26,945 nt of DNA from Xanthobacteraceae bacterium (GCA_019746355.1 JAIESC010000235.1:1-26945), one strand, 5' to 3'. Shown: positions 15,001 through 23,752, counted from the first letter of the stretch. Notes: generated from the letters alone by a model not told the origin. Program-made: numbers and translations.

Positions 15001-18000
15001 ATGAAAGGCATTGCCGAGTGGCTGGCATCGCTTGGACTCGGAGAATATAGCCAGCGCTTCGCCGAGAATGCCATCGACCTCTCGGTCGTGCGCGATCTGA
15101 CGGAGCAGGACCTCAAAGACCTCGACGTCCGACTGGGGCATCGCCGCAAGATTCTGCGCGCCATCGCGGAGCTTGATGTCGCCGCTCTCGCCCCAGCCGA
15201 AGCAGTGACCGAATCGGTGTCGCGGGGCGAGGCTGAGCGACGCCACCTGACGGTGATGTTCTGCGACTTGGTCGGCTCGACCGCCCTTTCCGCGCGATTG
15301 GACCCGGAAGACATGTGGCGGGTGATCGCGTCCTACCACGCCTGCATCACCGAGGTCCTCGATCGGCACCAGGGCATGATCGCCCGATACGCGGGCGATG
15401 GCGTGCTTGCCTATTTCGGCTATCCGCGCGCGCAAGAAGACGACGCCGAACAGGCGGTGCGCGCCGCACTCATCCTCGTCGATGCCGTAGCGAACCTCCG
15501 CACAAATGCCGGCGCCGCGCTCCAGGTTCGCATCGGAATTGCGACCGGCACCGTCATCGTGAGCGAGCTTCTGGTTCATGAAACTCCGGCGGAGCAAGCC
15601 GCCGTCGGTGAGACGCCGAACCTCGCCGCGCGCCTGCAAACGCTGGCGGAGCCGGGCACAGTTTTGATCTGCCCGAAGACGCGCCGGCTCACCGGCGGGC
15701 ACTTCTATTATCGCGATCTCGGCCCTGTCGCGCTCAAGGGCTGGGCAGAGCCCGTACCGGTTTGGCAGGTGCTCGGGCCGAGCGGGGTGGAGAGCCGCTT
15801 CGAGGCGATGCACAAGACCAGGTTGCCGCCGCTATTCGGGCGTGACGAGGAGACAGAGCTGCTGTTGCGCCGGTGGCGACATGCCACACAGGGCGAAGGC
15901 CAAGTGGTGGTGCTTACCGGGGAGCCGGGTATCGGCAAGTCGCACATTGCGCTCGCGCTTAACGAGCGGCTCCAGAGTGAACCGCACATCACGTTACGGC
16001 ATTTCTGCTCGGCGCATCACACCAATAGCGCCTTCTTCCCGTTCATCAGCCAACTCGAACATGCGGCTGGATTCGAGCGGGGCGACTCGCCTGCGCAGAA
16101 GTTGTTCAAACTCAACGCTCTGGTTGCGCAATCCACGGCGGAGACGGAGCACGCGGCGGTTCTGGCCGACCTCTTTGCATTACCGGCCAGCGATCAACAC
16201 CAACTACGGGAGCTTGGCCCACAGAAGCGCAAGGAAAAGACATTCGCGGCACTACTGGCTCAGCTCGACGGGTTGGCGGCACGGCAGCCGGTTTACTTGA
16301 TCTTCGAAGATATCCACTGGATCGACCCAACCTCGCTGGAGCTGCTCGCCGCCACAGTGGAGCATGTCCCGCAGCTTCGCGTATTGCTGCTCGTCACCGC
16401 CAGGCAGGAATTCACGCCGCCTTGGCCGAGTTACCCGCACATGACGACCATCACGCTTGCGCGCCTCGGCCGGCGCGACGGTGCGGCGCTGGTCGAGCGG
16501 GTGACGGGCGGCAAGACCCTGCCGCAGGAGGTGATGGACGAGATTCTCGCTCGCACCGATGGCGTGCCTTTGTTCATCGAGGAGCTGACCAAGACGGTGC
16601 TGGAGAGCGGGCTGTTGCAGGAACGGGACGGCCATTATGCTCTCGAGCGTCCGCTGCCGCCTTTGGCGATCCCGACTTCGTTGCATGCCTCGCTCATGGC
16701 ACGCATTGATCGGTTGGCCCCGGTGCGGGAGGTGGCACAGATCGGCGCTGTAGCGGGTCGCGAGTTCCATTACGAATTGTTGCGCGCAGTGGCCGGGTTG
16801 CCGCGAGACAAACTGGACGAGGCACTCGGCCAGTTGGTGCGGTCGGAATTGATTTTCCGCCGGGGCGAAACTCCGCACGCGGTTTACACCTTCAAGCACG
16901 CACTGGTACGCGACGCGGCCTATGCCGGCCTTCTTAAAAGTCGACGCGGCCATCTGCACGCCGCCATTGCAGACGCGCTCGAGCAACAGTTCCCCGAAAT
17001 GGTGGAAACCCAGCCCGAAACCCTGGCGCGGCATCTCACGGAAGCCGGTCTGATCGAAAAAGCGATCGGATACTGGCTCCAGGCCGGTAAGAACGCCGCC
17101 CTTCGTTCCGCCAACCTCGAAGCCATGGCACACCTGCGGCGAGGCATCGAGCTGACGGGCCGGTTGCCGGCCGGCAAGGGCCAAGACAGATCCGAGCTTG
17201 ATCTCCAGCTGATTTTGGGACCGTGCCTGATCGCCACTCAGGGCCCGGCCGCGAACACGACCGTGGCGACCTTTGCCCGCGCCCGTGAGCTGTGCGAGCG
17301 GCTCGGAGAACCGCCCGAGTACCTTCAGGTGATGTTCTGGCTGGCGACGGCGAGCGTCGTGCGAGGCGAGTTGCCGCAGGGGCTCGAAGTCGTCACGGCC
17401 ATGCCGAGCGCCGTCGAAGCGCGCGGAAACCGGGGGGCATTGCTCAATGTGATCCGCGGGCGGGCCATGATTCTCATGTTCATGGGGCGCCTCATCGAGG
17501 CCCGCGATGATCTCGAACGCGCCGTCGAGATGTTCGGCACGTGCGAGGAAGCCGATAGATTGGCCGCCCGGGCCTCCGGCCAGGACGCCGGCGTGGCCAT
17601 GCTGGCGCTTTCGGCGTGGGTTTTCTGCATCCTCGGCCAGGTCGACGAGGCGGTTTCGCGAATGGGCGCCGCGCTTGAACGCGCCGACGCGGTCCAGCAT
17701 GCGCATACGCACGCGTACGCCTGGTACTATGCATCCGTTCTGCACGCGCTCCGCGGGGAGCCGACGATTGCCCAGTCCTACGCGGAACGCTGTCTTGCCA
17801 TATCGGAGCAACACGGATTCCGCCAGTGGCTCGGGCTCTCGCGTGCGGTCCGAGACATGTGCGCCGCGGCGCCGGATGAATCAAGCAGCGGCCGCCTCCA
17901 TGAGGTGAAGGCGGCACTGGAAGAGTATCAGCGCGCTGGCTATCAGCTCGGCCTTACGGCGCAGTTCGTGCTGCTATGTCCGCTCCTTCTGCTCCGCAAC

Positions 18001-18378
18001 GAACTTGAGGCGGCCCTGGAGACGATCGAGCAGGGACTCGCGATCGTCAGCCACAACAGTGAACGGTTTTTCGAGGCCGAACTGTATCGTCTGAAGGCAC
18101 GCACGCTGCTCTTGCGCGGTGCGCCGGATGCTGAGGTGGAGTCCTTGTTGGACCAAGCTTTGCTAACGGCCCGCGCCCAACAGGCGCGATCGCTCGAGCT
18201 TCGCGCGGCAACCGACCTGGCAAGGCTCTGGATCAATCAAGGCAAGCATGCCGAGGCGCTCGACGTCCTTTCGCCCATCTATGGCCGCTTTAGCGAGGGG
18301 TTCGGGACGCGGGATCTCAAGGAGGCTGAGGCATTGCTCACTGAGTTGCAATGTCAGTTGTTGAGGCCGGCGAGCTGA
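15001..18378 (+). CDS. SAM domain / class III adenylate-guanylate cyclase / AAA ATPase / TPR signalling protein
   Basis: An 1125-residue multidomain protein. Residues 1-60 form a SAM domain (IAEWLASLGLGEYSQRF). Residues about 80-255 are a class III nucleotidyl cyclase: metal-binding Asp89 in MFCDLVGST and Asp133 in RYAGDGVLAYFG, and the transition-state pair Asn207 and Arg211 in PNLAARLQ, so catalysis looks possible. Residues about 278-560 are an AAA/STAND-type ATPase with LFGRDEE, Walker A GEPGIGKS (307-314) and a Walker B-like LIFEDIHWIDPTS (433-445). The rest is helical, TPR-like repeats. It should make cyclic nucleotide in response to ligand or protein binding by the C-terminal part. The start is ATG at 15001 without a strong ribosome site. 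The product (cAMP or cGMP) is not certain. It stands alone on the plus strand, facing a pseudogene. Confidence 0.93.
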   Translation: MKGIAEWLASLGLGEYSQRFAENAIDLSVVRDLTEQDLKDLDVRLGHRRKILRAIAELDVAALAPAEAVTESVSRGEAERRHLTVMFCDLVGSTALSARLDPEDMWRVIASYHACITEVLDRHQGMIARYAGDGVLAYFGYPRAQEDDAEQAVRAALILVDAVANLRTNAGAALQVRIGIATGTVIVSELLVHETPAEQAAVGETPNLAARLQTLAEPGTVLICPKTRRLTGGHFYYRDLGPVALKGWAEPVPVWQVLGPSGVESRFEAMHKTRLPPLFGRDEETELLLRRWRHATQGEGQVVVLTGEPGIGKSHIALALNERLQSEPHITLRHFCSAHHTNSAFFPFISQLEHAAGFERGDSPAQKLFKLNALVAQSTAETEHAAVLADLFALPASDQHQLRELGPQKRKEKTFAALLAQLDGLAARQPVYLIFEDIHWIDPTSLELLAATVEHVPQLRVLLLVTARQEFTPPWPSYPHMTTITLARLGRRDGAALVERVTGGKTLPQEVMDEILARTDGVPLFIEELTKTVLESGLLQERDGHYALERPLPPLAIPTSLHASLMARIDRLAPVREVAQIGAVAGREFHYELLRAVAGLPRDKLDEALGQLVRSELIFRRGETPHAVYTFKHALVRDAAYAGLLKSRRGHLHAAIADALEQQFPEMVETQPETLARHLTEAGLIEKAIGYWLQAGKNAALRSANLEAMAHLRRGIELTGRLPAGKGQDRSELDLQLILGPCLIATQGPAANTTVATFARARELCERLGEPPEYLQVMFWLATASVVRGELPQGLEVVTAMPSAVEARGNRGALLNVIRGRAMILMFMGRLIEARDDLERAVEMFGTCEEADRLAARASGQDAGVAMLALSAWVFCILGQVDEAVSRMGAALERADAVQHAHTHAYAWYYASVLHALRGEPTIAQSYAERCLAISEQHGFRQWLGLSRAVRDMCAAAPDESSSGRLHEVKAALEEYQRAGYQLGLTAQFVLLCPLLLLRNELEAALETIEQGLAIVSHNSERFFEAELYRLKARTLLLRGAPDAEVESLLDQALLTARAQQARSLELRAATDLARLWINQGKHAEALDVLSPIYGRFSEGFGTRDLKEAEALLTELQCQLLRPAS

Positions 18379-18451
18379 TGAGCTACGAGCCTGACGAGCA
18401 TTTTGGCTGACGGGCCTCTGCTGCTCGGCATCGCTGACGAGATGATCGAAT

Positions 18452-18487
18452 AAGGGGCTGCCTTGCTGCGATTGCTCACGGCCCCTT
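18452..18487 (+). terminator. Weak terminator-like stem-loop after the cyclase gene
   Basis: AAGGGGC (18452-18458) pairs with GCCCCTT (18481-18487) across a 22-nt loop, 73 bp after the cyclase stop. The downstream bases are only mildly T-rich (GTTGG), and the loop is long, so terminator function is doubtful. Confidence 0.3.
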
Positions 18488-19127
18488 GTTGGCACATCGC
18501 GTCATTTCACCGCCCCGCAGCGAGGGCAGCGTGCCGCCGCCATGCGGTGCAATCAGCTTCAGCCTGGGATAGCGGTCGAGGAAGCCCGACAGGATCAGCC
18601 GCGCAAACGCCAATGTGGTGTCGACCATGAAGCCGATCGGCGTCGCGAGGCTGAATTCGTCGAGCCGCATGTCGCGATCGATCAGGTCGCGGCCGCGGAT
18701 GTTGGCGAGCGCCCGACGCCCAGCGCTCCGTCCGCCCGGGCGCGGGCGAGCTCGGCCAGCGCATCGTCGGGATATTCCCATGGGATCGACGCAACCCATC
18801 GGATGCGATCCGGATATTGCTTCTGGACCTCCGCATAGGCCGCGTTGGCGATCCGCGCGGCCTTGCGGCTCGTCTCGCGCGTGCCCCAGAACACATTGGG
18901 GCCGGTCAGCGACAGGACGGCCATGTCAACGCCGGCTGCGTCCATCGCCTTGAACGCAGCGCGTAGTCGAACATCTCCGGCATCAGCGTCACGAACGGTG
19001 CGCCGGCGAGGTGGATCGCCGTCTGTCCGGCCCGCGTCTGCTTCAGCTCGTAGTCGCCGCCATCGCTTTTGAGCAGGTCGAGCCATGCCTGCGGAATCAT
19101 ATGCGTGTGGATGTCGATGACCGTCAT
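18476..19127 (-). pseudogene. Decayed amidohydrolase (aminocarboxymuconate-semialdehyde decarboxylase-like)
   Basis: Three minus-strand frames together spell a damaged member of the amidohydrolase_2 / ACMSD-like family. The start is intact: MTVIDIHTHMIPQAWLDLL with the HxH metal pair. The frame breaks after EMFDYALR near 18955, where one missing base would restore ALRFKAMDAAGVDMAVLSL. It breaks again near 18717, after GALGVG, before LANIRGRDL. Then about 20 residues stand where the family has roughly 80 before DTTLAFARLILSGFLDRYPRLKLI, so an internal deletion is likely. Homology stops after HGGGTLPSL near 18515, so the C-terminal part with the last metal ligands is gone. The total is about 210 codons against about 330 in intact relatives. 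It begins 22 bp after ubiA's end, on the same strand. Confidence 0.85.
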
Positions 19128-19149
19128 GCTGCGCCCTTCCCGGCGCAGA

Positions 19150-20085
19150 TCAGAACATGCGGTGCGAGGCGGCGTCCAGCAGCAGGGCGACGAACAGGAT
19201 CAGACCTGCGTCGCGGTTGGCGCGGAACATCTTCAGGCAGGACTCCGGATCGCCGATATCGATGCGCGCGATCTGCCAGGCGAGGTGGGCGGCGAACGCG
19301 GCGAGCCCGAGCGCGAACATGATGCCGGCGCCGGCGAAGTATCCGGCGAGCCCGATCAGGATCACCGCCGCCGCCGAAAACGCCGCGAGCGCCGGCCTGG
19401 TGTTCTCCGCGAACAGCAGCGCCGTGGACTTGAGCCCGACCAGCGCGTCGTCCTCGCGATCCTGATGCGCGTAGATCGTGTCGTAGTGGATCACCCAGGC
19501 GATCGAGCCGGCGTAGAGCAGGAACGCCGGAAGCTCGAGCGCGCCGCGCGCGCCGGCCCAGCCCATCAGCGCGCCCCAGGAGAAGGCGAGGCCGAGAAAA
19601 ATCTGCGGCCACCAGGTCACGCGCTTCATGAACGGATAGATCGCGACCACCGCGAGCGAAGCGATGCCGACCATGATGGCGAAGCGGTTGAATTGAACGA
19701 GCACCAGCAGGCCCACCAGGGCCTGCACGACCAGAAATACGGTGGCCGCCCGGACGCTCACCTGTCCGGACGGAATCGGCCGCGAGCGCGTGCGCTCGAC
19801 CCTCGCGTCGATGTCGCGATCGACCAGATCGTTCCAGGTGCAGCCCGCGCCGCGCATGACGATGGCGCCGACGAGCAGCAGAAAAATGTGCCACGGGCTC
19901 GGCCCCCAGGCGCGGTCGGCCACCGCCGCCAACGCCGACGACCACCAGCACGGCAACAGCAGCAGCCACCAGCCAATCGGCCGGTCGAGCCGGGTCAGAC
20001 GGAGATAGGGCTTGAGCCACTCCGGCGCGCTGTGATCGACCCAGTTCCCGGTCGCATCGGCGACGCGTCCGGAGGCGCCGCTCAT
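19150..20085 (-). CDS. ubiA: 4-hydroxybenzoate polyprenyltransferase
   Basis: UbiA attaches the polyprenyl tail to 4-hydroxybenzoate in the inner membrane, an early step of ubiquinone synthesis. The 311-residue protein has the two Asp-rich substrate/Mg motifs: NDLVDRDIDARVERTRSRPI near residues 85-104, and YAHQDREDD in the second half. The usual series of transmembrane helices lies around them. RLDRPIGWWLLLLP near the N-terminus is also typical. The start is ATG at 20085 with GAGG just upstream. The preceding gene stops 7 bp before it, so the two are probably co-translated. UbiA relatives acting on other aromatics exist, but the match in motifs and length favours UbiA proper. Confidence 0.94.
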   Translation of the reverse strand: MSGASGRVADATGNWVDHSAPEWLKPYLRLTRLDRPIGWWLLLLPCWWSSALAAVADRAWGPSPWHIFLLLVGAIVMRGAGCTWNDLVDRDIDARVERTRSRPIPSGQVSVRAATVFLVVQALVGLLVLVQFNRFAIMVGIASLAVVAIYPFMKRVTWWPQIFLGLAFSWGALMGWAGARGALELPAFLLYAGSIAWVIHYDTIYAHQDREDDALVGLKSTALLFAENTRPALAAFSAAAVILIGLAGYFAGAGIMFALGLAAFAAHLAWQIARIDIGDPESCLKMFRANRDAGLILFVALLLDAASHRMF

Positions 20086-20092
20086 GGCCGCC

Positions 20093-20890
20093 TCACCGCT
20101 GCAGCGCGTTGCCGGTCAGGGTGTCGAAGACGCCGCGTCCGGACCGGGTCGAGGTGTCGTCGGCGATGATCGGTCCGCCGAGCGCATCGCTGAGCGAGGG
20201 CCCGGCAGCCGCGGCCGGAGCCGCGCTGCACACCGTGTTGCGGATTTGGATGGTCTTGGCATGATTCTGCCGGACCTGGGTGATGACGTTCGGCGGCACG
20301 CCGCAAAGCCGCTGGTTGGTCTCCAGGAACTTCACCAGCTTGGCTTCCTTCACGGCGAACGACTTGAACAGCGGGCAGACCTCCTCGCGGCTCGCCTTGC
20401 GCTCGCCCGCCGAGCGGATACCGGCCGCGCCTTTTTCCACCTCGTCGCGGATGCTCGGGAAGGTGAGGCACACCTCCTGCTCCTTGGTCGGGCCGGTCGG
20501 CGGGCCAGCAAAGCCGCCCTGGGCCGGGCCGCTGAAACTGCCTTGAGCAGGACCGCCGCTGAAGCCGCCCGGACGCACCGCGAAGCCGCCTTGCTGCATG
20601 GCGCCGAAGCCGCCCGCGGACGGCGGCGGCGCGCCGCCGAAGGCGGGCGTGGAGGGCTGGGTGCCCGGAGCCGGCGGGAACGGGCTCTGCAGCTGGTTTT
20701 GCTGTCCCTGCGGCGGTGGCGGCGGCGGGAACGGGCTGTTGGACGATGCGGCCTGGCTCTGGTTCTGGCTTTGCCCGGGCGGCGGCGGGAACTGGGCGGC
20801 GGCGTCAGTCAGGCCGGCAAAAACCAGCGCGCAAGCCCCGGCCAGCGCCAGATGCAAACTCCGCTGCTGCAGAAAGCCGAACGGCCTCAT
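20093..20890 (-). CDS. Secreted Pro/Gln-rich protein with four-Cys C-terminal domain
   Basis: A 265-residue protein of unknown function. From ATG at 20890 a signal peptide is clear (LHLALAGACALVFAGLTDAAAQ), so export to the periplasm is expected. Residues about 33-140 are low complexity: runs of Pro, Gln and Ser (FPPPP blocks), then Gly/Phe/Gln-rich repeats such as GGFSGG and QGGFAGP. Residues about 140-240 form a compact helical domain with four Cys (EVCLTF, EVCPLF, RLCGVP, NTVCSA) that could make two disulfides. The frame is open to 20920, but the MRPFGF start gives the better signal peptide. It lies 7 bp upstream of ubiA in the same direction. A cell-envelope structural role is possible, but nothing proves it. 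Confidence 0.75.
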   Translation of the reverse strand: MRPFGFLQQRSLHLALAGACALVFAGLTDAAAQFPPPPGQSQNQSQAASSNSPFPPPPPPQGQQNQLQSPFPPAPGTQPSTPAFGGAPPPSAGGFGAMQQGGFAVRPGGFSGGPAQGSFSGPAQGGFAGPPTGPTKEQEVCLTFPSIRDEVEKGAAGIRSAGERKASREEVCPLFKSFAVKEAKLVKFLETNQRLCGVPPNVITQVRQNHAKTIQIRNTVCSAAPAAAAGPSLSDALGGPIIADDTSTRSGRGVFDTLTGNALQR

Positions 20891-21054
20891 GATCCTCGTC
20901 CCCGGCGACTGACGAAGCACCCCCGGTATGGCCTTCTATCAAGCCTGCAATTCGGGCGATAGGGCGGCAAGACGGCGCATCCAGCCCAGTTAACCTGTGG
21001 CGCGGCCTGCCAAGAAAAGTGTAAAGGCGGGCCAAACTCACCGGAATCGCCGCC

Positions 21055-21852
21055 GTGGCCCGCTACGACTTCCGCAGCCCCCGCATCTACGTCACCGACG
21101 CCCTCAAGGACGGCGCGGAGATCGCACTGGCCAAGCCGCACGCGCACTATCTGACCAACGTGCTCCGCCTCAAGCCGGGGCAGCGGGTTCTGGCCTTCAA
21201 CGGCAAGGACGGCGAATGGGCGGCGGCGCTCGCCGGCGAAGGCAAGCGCGTCACGCTCAAGCTGGCCGAACAGACCCGCGAGCAGCCCGCGGCTTGCGAC
21301 CTGCATTACCTGTTCGCGCCAATCAAGCACGAGCGCCTCGATTACATGGTGCAGAAGGCCACGGAGATGGGCGCCGCACGGCTGCAGCCGGTGCTGACCC
21401 AGCACACGCAGGTGCAGCGCGTGAACGTCGAGCGGATGCGCGCCAACGCCATCGAGGCGGCGGAGCAGTGCGGCGTCTTGAGCGTTCCGGAGACCGCCGA
21501 GCCGATCACGCTCGCCCGCGCGCTGGCCGCCCGCAAGCCCGACCGGCTGCTGGTGTTCTGCGACGAGGACGCGGAGGTGCGGGACCCGTTGAAGGCGCTG
21601 GCCGATGTCCGGGAAGCGCCGTCGGCCATGCTGCCGCTGACGATGGCTGAAGCGGGCTCGGGCCCACAGCCGATCGCGCTCCTGATCGGCCCCGAAGGCG
21701 GCTTCTCCGAGGAGGAGCGCAAGAAGCTCGTCGACCAGCCGAACACGGTGCGGCTGTCGCTTGGGCCACGCATCCTGCGCGCCGACACGGCGGCGGTGGC
21801 GGCGCTGGCCCTCGTTCAGGCGGTGCTGGGCGACTGGCGGTCGCCAGCATGA
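21055..21852 (+). CDS. rsmE: 16S rRNA (uracil(1498)-N(3))-methyltransferase
   Basis: RsmE methylates N3 of U1498 in 16S rRNA of the 30S subunit, using S-adenosylmethionine. The 265 residues match the family. The N-terminal PUA-like part shows HYLTNVLRLKPGQRVLAFNGKDGEW. The middle carries PIKHERLDYMVQKATEMG, and the C-terminal SPOUT knot has LLIGPEGGFSEEE and LSLGPRILRADTA, the SAM-binding turns. The start is GTG at 21055, giving MARYDFRSPRIYV; the ribosome site is weak and no better start exists. It is divergent from the ubiA pair across about 160 bp that should hold both promoters. Confidence 0.95.
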   Translation: MARYDFRSPRIYVTDALKDGAEIALAKPHAHYLTNVLRLKPGQRVLAFNGKDGEWAAALAGEGKRVTLKLAEQTREQPAACDLHYLFAPIKHERLDYMVQKATEMGAARLQPVLTQHTQVQRVNVERMRANAIEAAEQCGVLSVPETAEPITLARALAARKPDRLLVFCDEDAEVRDPLKALADVREAPSAMLPLTMAEAGSGPQPIALLIGPEGGFSEEERKKLVDQPNTVRLSLGPRILRADTAAVAALALVQAVLGDWRSPA

Positions 21853-21965
21853 ACCGGGTGCAAATGGGTTCGTTCGTTCTGTTTGCAACTCAGAGTTACA
21901 TCAATAACTGATGCACATCTTGCGCGTATCGCTTGAGCGAAGACCGCGTCGGGACAGGTGATGGC

Positions 21966-23258
21966 TCAGCGCGCCGAATCAGGCAGCGCGGGGCGGAGCA
22001 CGAGCGCAAGCGGCAGCGTCAGCAGACACACGCCGGCAACGACCATCAGCGCCGTCTGCGGGCTGGTCGCATCGCCGACCAGACCGTAAAGCGCCGGCGA
22101 CACCGCGCCGGCGCCGATCGTTCCGGTGTAGAAGATGCCGAACATCCGCATGCGCTTGGCCGGCTCCACCAGCTCCGGCACCGAGCCGTACAGCACCGAC
22201 GACGTGCCGTTGAGCATGATGCCGATCACCGGCAGCACGATGAGCGCCGCTTCGAGCGGCAAGGGCAGCAGCGAGAGGATGCCGAGCGTGGTCAGGCCCT
22301 CGGTCAGGCACACCGTGCCGATCACGCCGATGCGCGCACCGATGAAGGCGCAGACGAGCTTGCCGACGGCGCCACCGGCGAACACCAGCGTCAGCGCGAG
22401 GCCCACCGTCGGCAGGCTCGCGCCCTTGGCGATCAGGATGAACGGCAGGAAGATCAGGAAGCCCATGCGGGTGGCGCTGTCGACCATGCCGATGGCGAGC
22501 AGCAGCGGAAAGCCGGTGCGGCTCCTGGGTGCGCTCGCGGCGATCGCCTCGGCCTTGGCTTCGCCCGCGGGCGATGCCGGAACATCCGCCGGAAACCGCG
22601 GCGCAAGGACGTAGATCGCAACCGCCACCACGATGCCGAGCATGCCGATGAACGCGACGGTCGGCTGCCACGGCAGAACCACCAGCATCAGCGAAGCGAG
22701 CGCCGGCACCGACATCTTGCCGATGTCGCCCGCAAAATTGTAGGTGCCGAGCGCCTTCATCGCCCGCGGCCCGGCATAGGCGCGCGCGACCAGCGCCGAC
22801 GCCAGGGGATGCTGCGTGCTGGACCCCACGCCGCCGATCAGGAGCGCGATCACCAGCGTCCAGAAGCCCACGCTCGCACCCGCGACCAGATAGCCGATCC
22901 CGGACAACGCCGTGCCCGCTGCCAGCACCAGCGGCACGCCGAGCCGCTCCGAAAGGAACGCAGAGGGAATTTGCAGGCTCGCCATCGTGCCGGAGTAGCA
23001 GGTGCGGAGCAGCCCGAGCGCCGCGTAGCCGATGCCGAACTCGGCCTGCCACAACGGCAGCATCACGTAGATCAGGTCGGTGTAGCCGTCATGCAGCACA
23101 TGGGCGCCGGAGGCGACGCCGATGGCGCGGCGCTCTTGCGCCTTCTCTTGCGCCTTCTCTTGCGCCTTTTCTTGCGCCGTCTCTTGGACCGTCTCTTGGG
23201 CCTTGGCCGCGGCCGCGCCGGCCGCATCGCTGGTTGCCGCTTCGCCCGCCGCGCTCAT
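21966..23258 (-). CDS. MFS transporter
   Basis: A 430-residue major facilitator with about twelve membrane helices. The first helix region (HVLHDGYTDLIYVMLPLWQAEFG) and SGTMASLQIPSAFLSERLG resemble the group that includes fosmidomycin-resistance proteins, so efflux of a small molecule is possible, but the substrate is unknown. Before the first helix there is a charged N-terminal tail made of repeated AQEK/AQET units, produced by a 12-bp tandem repeat. The start is ATG at 23258, overlapping the MaoC stop in an ATGA, which indicates translational coupling. The frame is open far upstream to 23450, but that part is antisense-like and overlaps the MaoC gene. A central hydrophilic loop (about 190-215) joins the two halves. 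Confidence 0.88.
   Translation of the reverse strand: MSAAGEAATSDAAGAAAAKAQETVQETAQEKAQEKAQEKAQERRAIGVASGAHVLHDGYTDLIYVMLPLWQAEFGIGYAALGLLRTCYSGTMASLQIPSAFLSERLGVPLVLAAGTALSGIGYLVAGASVGFWTLVIALLIGGVGSSTQHPLASALVARAYAGPRAMKALGTYNFAGDIGKMSVPALASLMLVVLPWQPTVAFIGMLGIVVAVAIYVLAPRFPADVPASPAGEAKAEAIAASAPRSRTGFPLLLAIGMVDSATRMGFLIFLPFILIAKGASLPTVGLALTLVFAGGAVGKLVCAFIGARIGVIGTVCLTEGLTTLGILSLLPLPLEAALIVLPVIGIMLNGTSSVLYGSVPELVEPAKRMRMFGIFYTGTIGAGAVSPALYGLVGDATSPQTALMVVAGVCLLTLPLALVLRPALPDSAR
23133..23204. repeat. Six 12-bp tandem repeats inside the MFS gene
   Basis: The unit CTCTTGCGCCTT is exact at 23133, 23145 and 23157, and degenerate in the next three copies to 23204. In the MFS frame it encodes AQEK-type tetrapeptides. 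Being a multiple of three, copy-number change would not break the frame. Confidence 0.88.
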
Positions 23259-23743
23259 GCGGTGGCTTTGGCGGGGCGGCGCTCGATGAACGCCACGCTG
23301 ACGAAGGAGATCACCGGCTCCCCCTTCTGGTTGACGCCCGTATTGCGGATCGACATTAAACCCCAACCGGGGCGGCTGTTGGAAGCGCGCTTGTCGACGA
23401 TTTCGGTCGAATAGGTGACGGTGTCGCCGGCATAGACCGGCTTGAGCCATTTCAATTCGCGGAAGCCCGGCGACGGCCCGAGCGACGCCACCGCCTCGCC
23501 GCGGCCGCGCCGCGCCTCGTCCTCGCGGCGCTGATGGTCCACCATCAGCCGCATCCAGACCGACGCCGTGTGCCAGCCCGAAGCGCAGAGCGCGCCGAAG
23601 TGCGAGCGCGCCGCCGCCGCTTCGTCAAGGTGAAACGGCTGCGGATCGTATTTGCGCGCGAACCGCTTGATGTCGTCGGCCGTGAACGTGTGCACGCCAA
23701 GTTCAGCGCGCTCGCCGATGGCGATGTCCTCGAAGAACTTCAT
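23255..23743 (-). CDS. MaoC-like hydratase (downstream copy)
   Basis: A 162-residue single hot-dog protein of the MaoC dehydratase family, which hydrates enoyl-CoA or a similar thioester. The hydratase dyad is kept: Asp33 and His38 in KYDPQPFHLDE. Also family-like are the opening MKFFEDIAIGE, the ASGWHTASVWMRLMVD helix, and LKWLKPVYAGDTVTYSTEIV. ATG at 23743 is chosen because GGGGCGG precedes it and it matches the family N-terminus. The frame is open to 23914, but that stretch is only read-through of the palindromic repeats. It is coupled to the MFS gene by ATGA and follows a second MaoC-like gene, suggesting one short catabolic operon. The natural substrate is unknown. Confidence 0.88.
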   Translation of the reverse strand: MKFFEDIAIGERAELGVHTFTADDIKRFARKYDPQPFHLDEAAAARSHFGALCASGWHTASVWMRLMVDHQRREDEARRGRGEAVASLGPSPGFRELKWLKPVYAGDTVTYSTEIVDKRASNSRPGWGLMSIRNTGVNQKGEPVISFVSVAFIERRPAKATA

Positions 23744-23752
23744 GACGCCGCC

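Noticed and set aside
16252..17814. 520-codon open frame on the minus strand
   Set aside because: It is wholly antisense to the cyclase-ATPase gene, whose motifs are clear. The translation is Arg/Gln/His-rich without recognisable domains, a usual shadow in GC-rich DNA.
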